In this document: positions 26,307 through 35,282 of the stretch, one piece after another
Position numbering within the stretch: position 1 is the stretch's first letter
How the letters are laid out: every line of letters begins with the position of its first letter
The notes under the pieces: generated by a model
What the model saw: only the letters and a program-made list of their open reading frames with translations
Databases searched by the model: none
Told to the model about the DNA's origin: nothing
Made by a program: the position numbers and the translations under genes
Origin: Roseomonas xinghualingensis
GTDB lineage: Bacteria; Pseudomonadota; Alphaproteobacteria; Acetobacterales; Acetobacteraceae
Length of the DNA: 51,881 bases
NCBI RefSeq assembly: GCF_025791835.1
Contig: NZ_JAOXLP010000023.1
Span: forward strand, 1-51,881
Direction: 5' to 3'

Positions 26307-27353
26307 TCAACCTCCCTCCCGCGCCCGGTCCTCCGCCTCCTTCCGCGCGCGCACGCCACCCTCCACGCCCGTGCCCCGCGCCACCGGCTCATGCACCGAT
26401 CCGGCCGTCACCGGGGCCGGCGACGCCTCTTCCATCTGCGAGCGATGCACGATGTTCCCGGCGATATACTCCGCCGCCCGGGGCCATATCTGATCGCCGA
26501 CCACCGCCCCCTGCGCCTTCCACCCCACCGCGTATTCCTTCACAGGATGGATTGAGGTCCAGACGATCGCATCCACCACCTCTTCCGGCCCATCCATCAT
26601 GGCCATCCGCGCCGAGCGCCCGGAATAGTTCGCCCCATGCTCCCAGAAAGGAGTGTCCGCCGCCCAGGGCAGGACCGTGGAAACCTGAATCCGGTCATCC
26701 AGCCCTGCCAGCCGCAATTCCTGGTGCAGCGCTCCCCCGAAGCCGACCAACGCGGCCTTCGTCGCCGCATAGCTCGCGTGATAGGCCAGCGGCACATGCC
26801 CCTCGACCGAGGAGATGTTCACCAGCACCCCGGAACCCTGCCGCCGGAACTGCCGCAACGCCACATGGCTGCCATGGAGCGCGCCCTTGAGGTTCACATC
26901 CACGATCCGCGCGTGATCCCGGAACGGCACTTCCTCGAAGCGCCCCACTGCCCCCACCGCGGCATTGTTGATCCACACATCGATCCGGCCGAAGCGCTCC
27001 ACCGCCGCCCGCGCCAGCCGCTCCACCGCCTCCGGCTCCGCGACATCCGTGGGCACCACCAGCGCCTGCCCACCGCCGGCACGCACCTCGCTGGCCACCT
27101 CCTCCAGCACCGCACCGCGCCGTGCCGCCAGCACGACATGCGCGCCATAGGAACCCAGCCTCACCGCCACCCCGCGCCCGAAGCCGCTGGAAGCGCCGGT
27201 CACCACATAAACGCGTCCCGCGATCCGCTCCCGGCCTCCAGCCCCGAGTTGTGACGGTGCCGCGCATCCCACCAGCCAGATCCCCAGAAGCAACACCGTG
27301 AGGAATGGCGGCAGCCTCGATCCTGCGCCCAAGACGGAACCCTCCGCCGGCAT
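26307..27353 (-). CDS. Lipoprotein-anchored short-chain dehydrogenase
   Basis: Protein of 348 residues. Residues about 13-29 are hydrophobic and end in LVGC, a lipobox, followed by a short linker and a classical SDR domain: VVTGASSGFGRG for the nucleotide, INNAAVG, the catalytic Ser in LVNISSVEGH and the Tyr-Lys pair in SYAATKAAL. The tail of about 40 residues is Glu/Arg/Ala-rich and charged. SDRs are normally cytosolic because they need NAD(P); a lipid anchor at the outer face would be unusual. A start further in, removing the anchor, is possible but no better ribosome site is evident. ATGs at 27353 and 27392 are the candidates. Confidence 0.8.
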   Translation of the reverse strand: MPAEGSVLGAGSRLPPFLTVLLLGIWLVGCAAPSQLGAGGRERIAGRVYVVTGASSGFGRGVAVRLGSYGAHVVLAARRGAVLEEVASEVRAGGGQALVVPTDVAEPEAVERLARAAVERFGRIDVWINNAAVGAVGRFEEVPFRDHARIVDVNLKGALHGSHVALRQFRRQGSGVLVNISSVEGHVPLAYHASYAATKAALVGFGGALHQELRLAGLDDRIQVSTVLPWAADTPFWEHGANYSGRSARMAMMDGPEEVVDAIVWTSIHPVKEYAVGWKAQGAVVGDQIWPRAAEYIAGNIVHRSQMEEASPAPVTAGSVHEPVARGTGVEGGVRARKEAEDRAREGG

Positions 27354-27434
27354 TCCGGAATGCACCGCCCGCCGGCCCGGCAGCACGGACATAACCCCGC
27401 AGCCAGCTCCGCGTTCCACCGGAAGAAAGGGCGG

Positions 27435-29384
27435 CTACCGCCTGGTGGTGATCTCCTTGATGCGGCTGGCCAGCAGCTCCATCGGGAAGGGCTTGGTCAG
27501 CACATGCATCCCCGCCTCCAACTGACCATTCCCCACCGCCGCATTCTCGGCATAACCGGTGATGAACAGGACCGGCAGCTCCGGCCGGATCTCCCGCGCC
27601 GCATCCGCCATCTGCCGCCCGTTCATCCCGCCTGGCAGCCCGACATCCGTGATCAGCAGATCGATCCGCACATCCGACTGCAGCACCTTCAACCCCGAAG
27701 GCCCATCCGCCGCCTCGATCGCCGAATAGCCCAGCTCCTGCAGCACCTCGGTCACCAGCATCCGCACCGTTGCCTCGTCATCGACGATCAGCACGGACTC
27801 CCCGTTCTCCGCCCGGGGAGCCTCAACCAACTCCGGCTGCCCCCTCTCATCCTCCAGCGCTCCCAGATACCGCGGCAGGTAGATCCGCATGGCGGTCCCC
27901 ACCCCCACCTCGGAATCGATCTTCACCTGTCCGCCCGACTGCCGCGCGAAGCCATAGACCATCGAAAGCCCAAGCCCTGTCCCGCGCCCCAGCGGCTTGG
28001 TCGTGAAGAACGGATCGAAGGCCCGGTCGATCACCTCCTGGGACATGCCAACCCCGGTGTCGGCGATGGTAACCACCACATAGGGCCCGGCCTGTATCTC
28101 CCCGGCCGAGCCCCCCCGGTCGTCCAGCATCACATTGGACGTCTCGATCCGCAGCCGCCCGCCACCAGGCATCGCATCCCGCGCGTTGATGCACAGGTTC
28201 AGCAGCGCGTTCTCCAGCTGGTTGGGATCGCACAGCGTCAGCCACAGCCCCTCGGCCAGGACCGTGTCCACGATGATCTCCGGCCCCGTTGTCCGCCGGA
28301 TCAGCTCCTCCATCCCGCCGATCAGCCGGTTCGCATCCGTCGGCCGCGGATCCAGCGTCTGGCGCCGCGCGAAGGCCAGCAGCCGGTGCGTCAGCGCCGC
28401 CGCCCGCGAGGCCGCCCCCTGGGCCGCGGAGACATACCGGTCCAGATCCCCGATCCGCCCCTGCGCCACCCGCGCCTTCATCAACTCCAGGCTGCCGGTG
28501 ATCCCCGTCAGCAGATTGTTGAAGTCATGCGCCAGCCCACCCGTCAGATGCCCCAGCGCCTCCATCTTCTGCGCCTGGAACAACTGCTCGCGTGACTGCT
28601 CCAGCGCCAGCTGCGCCTCCCGCCGCTCCGTCAGGTCCCGCGTCACCTTCGCGAAGCCGATCAACTCGCCGCCCTCGTCCCGGATCGCGTCGATCACCAC
28701 GCTCGCCCAGAAACGCGTGCCATCCTTCCGCTGGCGCCACCCCTCGGCCTCGTACCGGCCCTCCCGGTGCGCCGTCGCCAGCGCCCTCCACGGCAGCCGC
28801 GTCTGCACATCCTCGGGCGTATAGAAGCGGGAGAAATGCTGCCCCACGATCTCGGCGGCCGAATAGCCCTTGATCCGCTCCGCCCCGGCATTCCAGTTGC
28901 TCACCAGCCCCTCGGGCGAGAGCATGTAGATCGCGTAATCGACAACGCCCTCGACCAGCAGACGGAACCGCCGCTCCGTCTCCATCGCCTCCATCTGCGT
29001 CCTGCGTTGCTCCGTGATATCCCGCGTGACCTTCGCGAAACCCCGCAGCTTTCCATTCCGCCGGATCGGATAGATCACCACCATCGCCCAGAAGCGCGTG
29101 CCATCCTTCCGCACACGCCAGCCCTCGGCGTTGAAACGCCCCTCTTCCACCGCCGTCCGCAAGGCCTCCTGCGGCACGCCGGCAACCCGGTCCTCCTCCG
29201 TATAGAAGCGGGAGAAATGCTCGCCGATGATCTCCTCGGCCTCATACCCCTTGATCCGCGAGGCGCCTGGATTCCAACTCACCACATGGCCGCCAGGGTC
29301 GAGCATGAAGATCGCGTAGTCCACGACACCCTGGATCAGCAGGTCATGGATATCCTGAGAAGAGTAGAACTGGGTGCGGCTCAT
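27435..29384 (-). CDS. PAS-PAS hybrid histidine kinase with receiver
   Basis: Soluble hybrid kinase of 649 residues: two closely similar PAS domains (about 10-125 and 135-250, each with VVDYAI and IKGY...HFSRFYT...DGTRFWA motifs), a HisKA domain with His 286 in GGLAHDFNNLLTGI, a HATPase domain (INARDAMPGGG, DTGVGMS) and a C-terminal receiver with LLITDVGLPGGMNG. There is no membrane segment. The layout matches blue-light or redox responsive alphaproteobacterial kinases, though I do not see the NCRFLQ motif of LOV domains. ATG 29384 with GGTGG upstream; no output regulator is nearby. Confidence 0.9.
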   Translation of the reverse strand: MSRTQFYSSQDIHDLLIQGVVDYAIFMLDPGGHVVSWNPGASRIKGYEAEEIIGEHFSRFYTEEDRVAGVPQEALRTAVEEGRFNAEGWRVRKDGTRFWAMVVIYPIRRNGKLRGFAKVTRDITEQRRTQMEAMETERRFRLLVEGVVDYAIYMLSPEGLVSNWNAGAERIKGYSAAEIVGQHFSRFYTPEDVQTRLPWRALATAHREGRYEAEGWRQRKDGTRFWASVVIDAIRDEGGELIGFAKVTRDLTERREAQLALEQSREQLFQAQKMEALGHLTGGLAHDFNNLLTGITGSLELMKARVAQGRIGDLDRYVSAAQGAASRAAALTHRLLAFARRQTLDPRPTDANRLIGGMEELIRRTTGPEIIVDTVLAEGLWLTLCDPNQLENALLNLCINARDAMPGGGRLRIETSNVMLDDRGGSAGEIQAGPYVVVTIADTGVGMSQEVIDRAFDPFFTTKPLGRGTGLGLSMVYGFARQSGGQVKIDSEVGVGTAMRIYLPRYLGALEDERGQPELVEAPRAENGESVLIVDDEATVRMLVTEVLQELGYSAIEAADGPSGLKVLQSDVRIDLLITDVGLPGGMNGRQMADAAREIRPELPVLFITGYAENAAVGNGQLEAGMHVLTKPFPMELLASRIKEITTRR

Positions 29385-29847
29385 TATACCACCGGGGGAG
29401 ACGACGCCGCTCACGCAACCTGAGTGACGCGCAACACCCTTCACACTCTTCCGGTCCCGCCTCAAGCATTGCCCCCTTCACAAACCGCACACTCCACCTA
29501 AGGGTTCCGGAGCGTAGCACGGCGCCTGCGCCTGCGCCTGAAAACGCCCGGCTCAGGCACCCCGCCAGCGGCCCATCTTTCCCACCAGCCCCCAATGGCA
29601 CCGGCCCGAGCCGCACCGATGCGACATGCCATTTTGGCCCAAAATCCATTTTGGCCCAGACTCATCGACATGACGCAATAACTGCAATTGACATTTTTGG
29701 TGATTTTTGCTCCGGCCCCACCCCATTTGTCCATGATTTTTTTCGACAGCGCCGCATCGGTAAGCAAAATTTTACGTTTGTCCTCCAGCCGACTCGTTAA
29801 TCTGGCCGCTGGGCAACTGCCCAGCCAGGAACAAACAGAGGAAACCG
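29385..29847. promoter_or_regulatory. AT-rich divergent region with repeat motifs
   Basis: The 463 bases between the hybrid kinase and the RTX gene change from GC-rich to AT-rich. CCATTTTGGCCCA occurs twice, at 29629-29641 and 29646-29658, and the first copy contains the inverted repeat ATTTTGG-C-CCAAAAT. TTGACA at 29688-29693 could be a -35 box, but no good -10 follows at the right distance. The pattern suggests regulator sites controlling the RTX gene. Confidence 0.4.
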
Positions 29848-31050
29848 ATGCCCACTCCCACCAATGGTAAGGACCGGCTCATCTACGGCGATGGCGACGA
29901 TCGCGGCGGCAACGAATATGTTTACACCTTCATCGACCTGCTGGGCGGCAACGACGTCGTCTATGCCGGCGGCGGCAACGACTTCTTCTCCGGCGGAGAC
30001 GGCAAGGACCGCCTCTATGGCGAGGCCGGGAACGACGCCCTCTATGGCGGCGCCGGCAGCGACAAGCTCTACGGCGGCGACGGCGATGACTTCCTGAACG
30101 GCGGCAGCGAGGGCGAGTCCACCGACGAAGGCAAGGACGACCTCTACGGCGGCGCCGGCAACGACACCATCTACGGCGGCGGCGGCAAGGACCGCCTCTG
30201 GGGCGACGAAGGCAACGACCAGCTCGACGGCGGCCTCGGCGACGACCGCCTCTGGGGCGGCATCGGCAACGACCAGCTGATGGGCGGCGAAGGCAAGGAC
30301 ATCCTCTACGGCGAGGACGGCAACGACACCCTCGACGGCGGCGCCGGCAACGACAAGCTCTACGGTGGTGACGGCATCGACATCATCTGGGGCGACAGCC
30401 GCATCGGCGGCGGCCCCGGCGGCAACGACACCATCGATGGCGGCGACGGCATCGACTACGCCGTCTTCCGCGGCAACTTCGCCGACTACAGCATCACCAC
30501 CAACAGCAGCGGCGTCACCACCGTCCGCGACCTCCGCTCCGAAGGGAACACGGATGGCAAGGACACGCTGACGAATATCGAGCGCCTGGTCTTCGAGGAC
30601 CGGACCATCTCCCTCTCCAACCCGGACCTGGACGCCACCTTCGCCGGCGCCAACGCCATCACCGATACCGACCTCGCCGATGGCAGCTTCACCGCCAACG
30701 CCTCCCTCGATCTGCCGGACGACGTGGACATCTGGAAGGTCTCCCTCACCGCGGGCCAGACCGTCACGGCCTTCACGACCTCCGAGGAGATCAACCAGCC
30801 CCGCACCAACATCTCCGTCTACGACGCCACGGGCCGCCTCGTCGGCCTCAACTGGGACGACAACCAGGACGACCCGGATGAGGGCTTCCCTGACCTGAAC
30901 CTGATCTTCACGGCGCAGGAAACGGGCGACTACTACTTCGCCGTCGCGGGCTACGCCCACATCCCGACCGGCGACAACGACCCGGCCGCCCCGAACTACA
31001 CCGGCTTCTCCGGCCAGAGCGGGGACTACGTCTTCAACCTGACGGCCTGA
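29848..31050 (+). CDS. RTX calcium-binding protein with PPC-like domain
   Basis: Protein of 400 residues without a signal peptide. Residues about 15-200 are many GGxGxDxLxG nonapeptides that form a calcium beta-roll; next comes a serralysin-type segment (DYAVFRGNFADYSIT, TLTNIERLVFEDRTI), and residues about 275-400 resemble a bacterial pre-peptidase C-terminal domain (DDVDIWKVSLTAGQTVTAF, TGDYYFAVAGYA). There is no catalytic domain. Likely exported by a type I system and acting as an adhesin or surface scaffold. The start is preceded by GAGGAAACC. Confidence 0.85.
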   Translation: MPTPTNGKDRLIYGDGDDRGGNEYVYTFIDLLGGNDVVYAGGGNDFFSGGDGKDRLYGEAGNDALYGGAGSDKLYGGDGDDFLNGGSEGESTDEGKDDLYGGAGNDTIYGGGGKDRLWGDEGNDQLDGGLGDDRLWGGIGNDQLMGGEGKDILYGEDGNDTLDGGAGNDKLYGGDGIDIIWGDSRIGGGPGGNDTIDGGDGIDYAVFRGNFADYSITTNSSGVTTVRDLRSEGNTDGKDTLTNIERLVFEDRTISLSNPDLDATFAGANAITDTDLADGSFTANASLDLPDDVDIWKVSLTAGQTVTAFTTSEEINQPRTNISVYDATGRLVGLNWDDNQDDPDEGFPDLNLIFTAQETGDYYFAVAGYAHIPTGDNDPAAPNYTGFSGQSGDYVFNLTA

Positions 31051-31070
31051 CGCGACCGAGAAAGAAAGGC

Positions 31071-31090
31071 CGGGGGAAGGAATTCCCCCG
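31071..31090 (+). terminator. Hairpin after the RTX gene
   Basis: CGGGGGAA, loop GGAA, TTCCCCCG: a perfect 8-base stem 20 bases after the stop. It is followed by a C run rather than T, so termination is uncertain. Confidence 0.5.
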
Positions 31091-31651
31091 CCCCCCCCAT
31101 CTATTTCTCCGAGAAAGCGGGCCGGTGTGCCCGGCAGCGCCGACAAGCGCGAAGAACCGACCCTGCAGCTACGCAGCAGCATACCTTCGGGCGACAAACA
31201 GGCCCCGAGGGGAACGTGGCCGCGATATCAGCTTTGCGCCCAGACCGGCCGCTGGCTTAGCGTTGGCGCCGGCCCAATACCGGACGTGAGGGCCTGAGTA
31301 CGGTGCGACCGGGTTGGGCGGGGAGCAGAACCCGACGCTTTCGAGGCAGGTCGGTCGGGATGCGGACACTCGGTTTTCCAGCACCGCCCCTTGATAATGG
31401 CAGCCGAGTTGAGCGCAGAAACTGCGGCTTCTGAGGCAGGGGCCTAACTTTGGACAGACCTGACCGCTGTTTCTGCTCATGATCAAGCCTTTCTAAAACG
31501 GTCACCAAGCGGTTGCGTCCCGCGTTCTTCCTGCGGAGCCGTGCTGGTCCGGGTCTATGAGCAACAGGGAGTTAGGAAGCGGGTGGTGAGGACTCTCCAC
31601 TGTCAGGAGGGAATAAATTCACCCCTGCCGAAAAGCGGTTTACGAATAACC
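31091..31651. other. Non-coding stretch with degenerate motifs
   Basis: I find no convincing gene. Two similar short segments, CGACCGGGTTGGGCGGGGAGCAGA near 31306 (shortened here: CCGGGTTGG plus GGGAGCAGA) and GTCGGGATGCGGACACTC near 31353, resemble each other and the motif near 148-172. They look like decayed copies of a short interspersed element. Confidence 0.3.
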
Positions 31652-31680
31652 TTGAGAAATAAAATAATAGTCCCTATATA
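31652..31680 (+). promoter_or_regulatory. Sigma-70 promoter of the cold-shock gene
   Basis: TTGAGA at 31652-31657, a 17-base AT-rich spacer and TATATA at 31675-31680. Transcription would begin near 31687 and give a leader of about 133 bases. Confidence 0.75.
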
Positions 31681-31686
31681 GGTCTG

Positions 31687-31819
31687 GTCAGGTTCGTTGT
31701 TTCGGTGTGCCTCTCAGACCCAATTTATTTGGGACCCTGGTTTGTTTCCGTCTCAAAGTGAAGATGATCCGGTGTGCAATATTGCCCACTGGTTTCCCGT
31801 TTTGATCGGAAATCAAATC
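31687..31819 (+). promoter_or_regulatory. Structured cold-shock mRNA leader
   Basis: The predicted leader holds a hairpin CCCAA-TTTAT-TTGGG (31719-31733), a palindrome GCAATATTGC (31776-31785), and TTTCCCG pairing with CGGAAA (31793-31812) with one bulged base. The last 3' arm contains the GGA (31808-31810) that serves as ribosome site for ATG 31820. This arrangement could make translation temperature-dependent, as in enterobacterial cspA leaders; here it is inference. Confidence 0.5.
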
Positions 31820-32026
31820 ATGTCCATCGGCACCGTTAAGTGGTTCAACGCGACCAAGGGCTTCGGCTTCATTCAGCCCGAGGACGGCTCCAAGGACGTC
31901 TTCCTGCACATCTCTGATGTCCAGCGCGCTGGCCTGCAGGAGCCCCGCGAAGGCGACCGCCTTGAGTACGATGTCCTCAGCGGTCAGCAGGGCAAGTTCT
32001 CGGCCGGCAATCTGCGTCAGCTCTAA
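31820..32026 (+). CDS. Cold-shock protein, CspA family
   Basis: Single-domain RNA chaperone of 68 residues. RNP1 is seen in KGFGFIQPE and RNP2 in DVFLHISDV, with TVKWFNATKG at the start. It binds single-stranded RNA and melts structures. The gene has a clear promoter, a long leader and an intrinsic terminator, so it is monocistronic. The DNA around it is AT-richer than the genome, as usual for highly regulated leaders. Confidence 0.95.
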   Translation: MSIGTVKWFNATKGFGFIQPEDGSKDVFLHISDVQRAGLQEPREGDRLEYDVLSGQQGKFSAGNLRQL

Positions 32027-32089
32027 TAAGGGTCGAGCAGCAGTATTGCCGCTCCCCCAATAGCCATCGCATCGCTGCGATGGGCCTTG

Positions 32090-32124
32090 AGCCCCGGTTG
32101 GAGAGATCCTGCCGGGGCTTCTTT
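32090..32124 (+). terminator. Terminator of the cold-shock gene
   Basis: AGCCCCGG pairs with CCGGGGCT, followed by TCTTT. A smaller hairpin, CCATCGC...GCGATGG, lies just upstream at 32064-32083. Confidence 0.8.
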
Positions 32125-32298
32125 ATGAGTATGCGCCTTCCCGCTTGCCACGCACGATCTCGATCTGAATTGGTGGATAACGGCTCCCACTTGGCTGGGC
32201 CAGCGAGCAGACAGTCGGCATCCAGCCAGCATCGCATAGCCGAGTTTTTCTCTCCCTTTGGGCGAAATCGGAAAAACAACAAAGCAACCGCAAAATCG

Positions 32299-32328
32299 TT
32301 GACATTAATAGGATTTTATTTCTACAAT
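32299..32328 (+). promoter_or_regulatory. Strong promoter of a leaderless gene
   Basis: TTGACA at 32299-32304, an 18-base AT-rich spacer and TACAAT at 32323-32328. The ATG at 32334 begins where transcription should start (six to seven bases after the -10), so the message would have no leader. The gene has no ribosome site, which fits. The rest of the 306-base gap back to the cold-shock gene shows nothing else clear. Confidence 0.7.
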
Positions 32329-32333
32329 CATCG

Positions 32334-32939
32334 ATGCCTCTCCCCCAGGCCTCCCGCCTAACCCCACCCCGCCCCTTCTCCCCCCTCACCGACGACCAGT
32401 GGGCGGCCCTCCTCCCCTATATCCTTCCCCGCTCCCCGCAGGGCCGAAAAATCGCTGATCTCCGCGCCCGCATGGATGCCATCTTCCAAACCACCGCCAC
32501 CCACGCCCCCTGGCGCGAAGCCCCACCCGCAGGCGCCAAACCGGATACCATCGCCCGCTACTACCGCCGCCTCACCCATGCCGGCCTATGGGAACGCCTT
32601 CTCATCGCCCTGGCTGAAGCCGCCCCCAAACACCCCCTGCGCGGCATCGAACACCTGATCGTCCGCGCCTGCCGCCGCGCTCACCGCATCCTCGGCATCG
32701 GATTTCTCGTCCTCATCCGCCGAATCGGCCTGCGTTCTGCTCTTCCCGGCCCGCCCTGGCTGCTCCCCGATCCCCTTTTGTCCGAAACCCTCTCCCGCGC
32801 CCCGATCCCGGTCGGAATTCCGAAAACACCGGAAGCAAGGCGCCGCAGAACGGACTATCTCAGGGCGCTAAAACACCTCTTCCGCACTGCCGAGGGCCGC
32901 TCCCGCATCCCCCGCTCCGTCCGCCTGGCCTGGCCCTGA
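32334..32939 (+). CDS. Protein derived from an IS5-type transposase N-terminus
   Basis: Protein of 201 residues. Its first 90 residues match the DNA-binding N-terminal domain (DUF4096-like) of IS5-group transposases: [38 protein letters not shown] and [19 protein letters not shown]. The DDE catalytic domain is absent; the remainder (about 110-201) is basic and Arg/Pro-rich. No inverted terminal repeats or duplicated target bases are visible, and codon use is that of the host. It may be a domesticated DNA-binding protein rather than a dead fragment. It lies 80 bases before purL on the same strand. Confidence 0.7.
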   Translation: MPLPQASRLTPPRPFSPLTDDQWAALLPYILPRSPQGRKIADLRARMDAIFQTTATHAPWREAPPAGAKPDTIARYYRRLTHAGLWERLLIALAEAAPKHPLRGIEHLIVRACRRAHRILGIGFLVLIRRIGLRSALPGPPWLLPDPLLSETLSRAPIPVGIPKTPEARRRRTDYLRALKHLFRTAEGRSRIPRSVRLAWP

Positions 32940-33019
32940 ACGCCGCCATGCGAAACGCGCCCGCCTCCATGCCGCATCGGCCCCTGGACAAGCCGCGCGC
33001 CCCTGTTGACAAGGCGCCC

Positions 33020-35269
33020 ATGCCGAACTCGCCCTTCGAAACCCCCGCCGCCCTGCTGGAAGAGCCCAAGGCCCGCCAGCTCGCCAAAGAATTCGGCCTG
33101 AAGGGCGACGAGTTCGACCGCGTCCTCACCATCCTCGGCCGCAACCCCTCGCTGACCGAGCTGGGCATCTTCTCCGTCATGTGGTCGGAGCACTGCTCCT
33201 ACAAATCCAGCCGCGTCTGGCTTCGGGAACTGCCCACCAAGGCCCCCTGGGTCATCCACGGCCCTGGCGAGAATGCCGGCGTGATCGATATCGGCGATGG
33301 CCTGGCCGCCATCTTCAAGATGGAAAGCCACAACCACCCCTCCTTCATCGAGCCCTACCAGGGCGCCGCCACGGGCGTCGGCGGCATCCTGCGCGATGTC
33401 TTCACCATGGGCGCCCGCCCCATCGCCAACCTCAACGCCCTCCGCTTCGGGGATATCAACCACCCCCGCACGAAGCAGATCCTGGATGGCGTCGTCCGCG
33501 GCATCGGCGGCTACGGCAACTGCGTCGGCGTCCCCACGGTCGGCGGTGAGGTGAATTTCCACCCCGCCTACAACGGCAACCCGCTGGTCAACGCGATGAC
33601 GGTCGGCATCGCGAAGAAGGACCGCATCTTCCTCAGCGCGGCCGCGGGCATCGGCAACCCCGTCGTCTATGTCGGCTCCAAGACGGGCCGGGATGGCATA
33701 CACGGCGCCACCATGGCCTCGGCGGAATTCTCCGAGGACGCGGAGGAAAAGCGCCCCACCGTCCAGATCGGCGACCCCTTCGCCGAGAAGCTCCTCATCG
33801 AAGCCTGCCTGGAACTGATGGAGACCGACACCATCGTCGCCATCCAGGACATGGGTGCCGCCGGCCTCACCTCCTCCTCGGTCGAAATGGCCGGCAAGGG
33901 CGGCGTCGGCATCGAGCTGAACATGGATGCCGTGCCCCAGCGCGAAGAGGGCATGACCGCCTATGAGATGATGCTCTCCGAGAGCCAGGAGCGCATGCTC
34001 ATGGTCCTCAAGCCCGGCCAGGAACACGTCGCCGAAGGCATCTTCCGCAAGTGGGAGCTGGACTTCGCCGTCATCGGCCACCTCACCGACACCGGCCGCA
34101 TCACCCTCCGCCACAAGGGCATCCTCGAGGCCGACATCCCCCTCGCCCCGCTGGAATCCGAGGCGCCCCTCTACCGCCGCCCGACGGTGGAAACCCCGAA
34201 GCAGCCCGTGCTGGACGCCGCCACCGTCGAAGACCCGGCCGGCGTCATCCCCGCCCTGAAGACCCTGCTGGCCTCCCCGGACCTCTGCTCCCGCCGCTGG
34301 ATCTGGGACCAGTATGACAGCACGGTGAACGGGCAGACCGTCCGCCGCCCCGGCCAGGCCGACGCCGCCATCGTGAAGCTCGAGGACAGCCCCCGCGCCC
34401 TCGCGATGACCACCGACGTCACCCCCCGCTACGTCGCGGCCGATCCCGAGATGGGCGGCGCCCAGGCGGTGGCCGAGACCTGGCGCAACATCACCGCCAC
34501 CGGCGCGAAGCCCCTGGCGATCACCGACAACATGAATTTCGGCAACCCCGAGCGCCCCGAGATCATGGGCCAGTTCGCCGCCGCCATCCGCGGCATGAAG
34601 GCGGCCTGCGAGACGCTCGATTACCCCGTCGTCTCCGGCAACGTGTCCCTCTACAACGAGACGCGCGGCAATGTGGACAACCCCGTCTCCATCCTCCCCA
34701 CCCCCGCCATCGGCGGCGTCGGCGTGATCGAGGATGCCCGCAAGGCCACCGGCATCGCCCCCCTCCCCGGCCAGGAGATCGTCCTGATCGGTGAGACCCA
34801 GGGCCATCTTGGCCAGTCCCTCTGGCTGCGTGAGATCGCGGGCCGGGAGGAAGGCGCCCCGCCGCCGGTGGACCTCGCCGCCGAGCGCCGCCATGGCGAT
34901 TTCGTGCGGGAACGCATCCTCGCCGGCGCCATCAGCGCCTGCCATGACTGCGCCGATGGCGGCCTGCTGGTCGCCCTGGCCGAAATGGCACTTGCCGCCA
35001 ATCTCGGCCTGAACATCGATCCCACTCCCGCCGGCATCCCCGCCCATGCCTTCTGGTATGGCGAGGACCAGGGCCGCTATCTCTGCGCCACCCCGGATGC
35101 CCCGGCCCTGATCGCCGCCGCGAAGGAAGCCGGCATCCCGGCCCGCAAGATCGCCCGGGCCGCCGGCACCACCGGGGCCTTGGCGCTGCACGGCCATCCC
35201 GCCATATCCTTGGACGAGCTGCGCGAAGCGCATGAGGGCACCCTTCCCGCCCTCATGGCCGACGCCTGA
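33020..35269 (+). CDS. purL: FGAM synthase subunit PurL
   Basis: Synthetase subunit of 749 residues of the three-part FGAM synthase (with PurS and PurQ), using ATP and ammonia to convert FGAR to FGAM. Recognisable are [60 protein letters not shown] and [13 protein letters not shown]. The small length is the bacterial small-PurL type. ATG 33020 is preferred because family members start just before this; ATGs at 32948 and 32969 would add unconserved residues. It forms an operon with bolA and the glutaredoxin gene. Confidence 0.95.
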   Translation: MPNSPFETPAALLEEPKARQLAKEFGLKGDEFDRVLTILGRNPSLTELGIFSVMWSEHCSYKSSRVWLRELPTKAPWVIHGPGENAGVIDIGDGLAAIFKMESHNHPSFIEPYQGAATGVGGILRDVFTMGARPIANLNALRFGDINHPRTKQILDGVVRGIGGYGNCVGVPTVGGEVNFHPAYNGNPLVNAMTVGIAKKDRIFLSAAAGIGNPVVYVGSKTGRDGIHGATMASAEFSEDAEEKRPTVQIGDPFAEKLLIEACLELMETDTIVAIQDMGAAGLTSSSVEMAGKGGVGIELNMDAVPQREEGMTAYEMMLSESQERMLMVLKPGQEHVAEGIFRKWELDFAVIGHLTDTGRITLRHKGILEADIPLAPLESEAPLYRRPTVETPKQPVLDAATVEDPAGVIPALKTLLASPDLCSRRWIWDQYDSTVNGQTVRRPGQADAAIVKLEDSPRALAMTTDVTPRYVAADPEMGGAQAVAETWRNITATGAKPLAITDNMNFGNPERPEIMGQFAAAIRGMKAACETLDYPVVSGNVSLYNETRGNVDNPVSILPTPAIGGVGVIEDARKATGIAPLPGQEIVLIGETQGHLGQSLWLREIAGREEGAPPPVDLAAERRHGDFVRERILAGAISACHDCADGGLLVALAEMALAANLGLNIDPTPAGIPAHAFWYGEDQGRYLCATPDAPALIAAAKEAGIPARKIARAAGTTGALALHGHPAISLDELREAHEGTLPALMADA

Positions 35270-35282
35270 GGAGACGCAAGAG

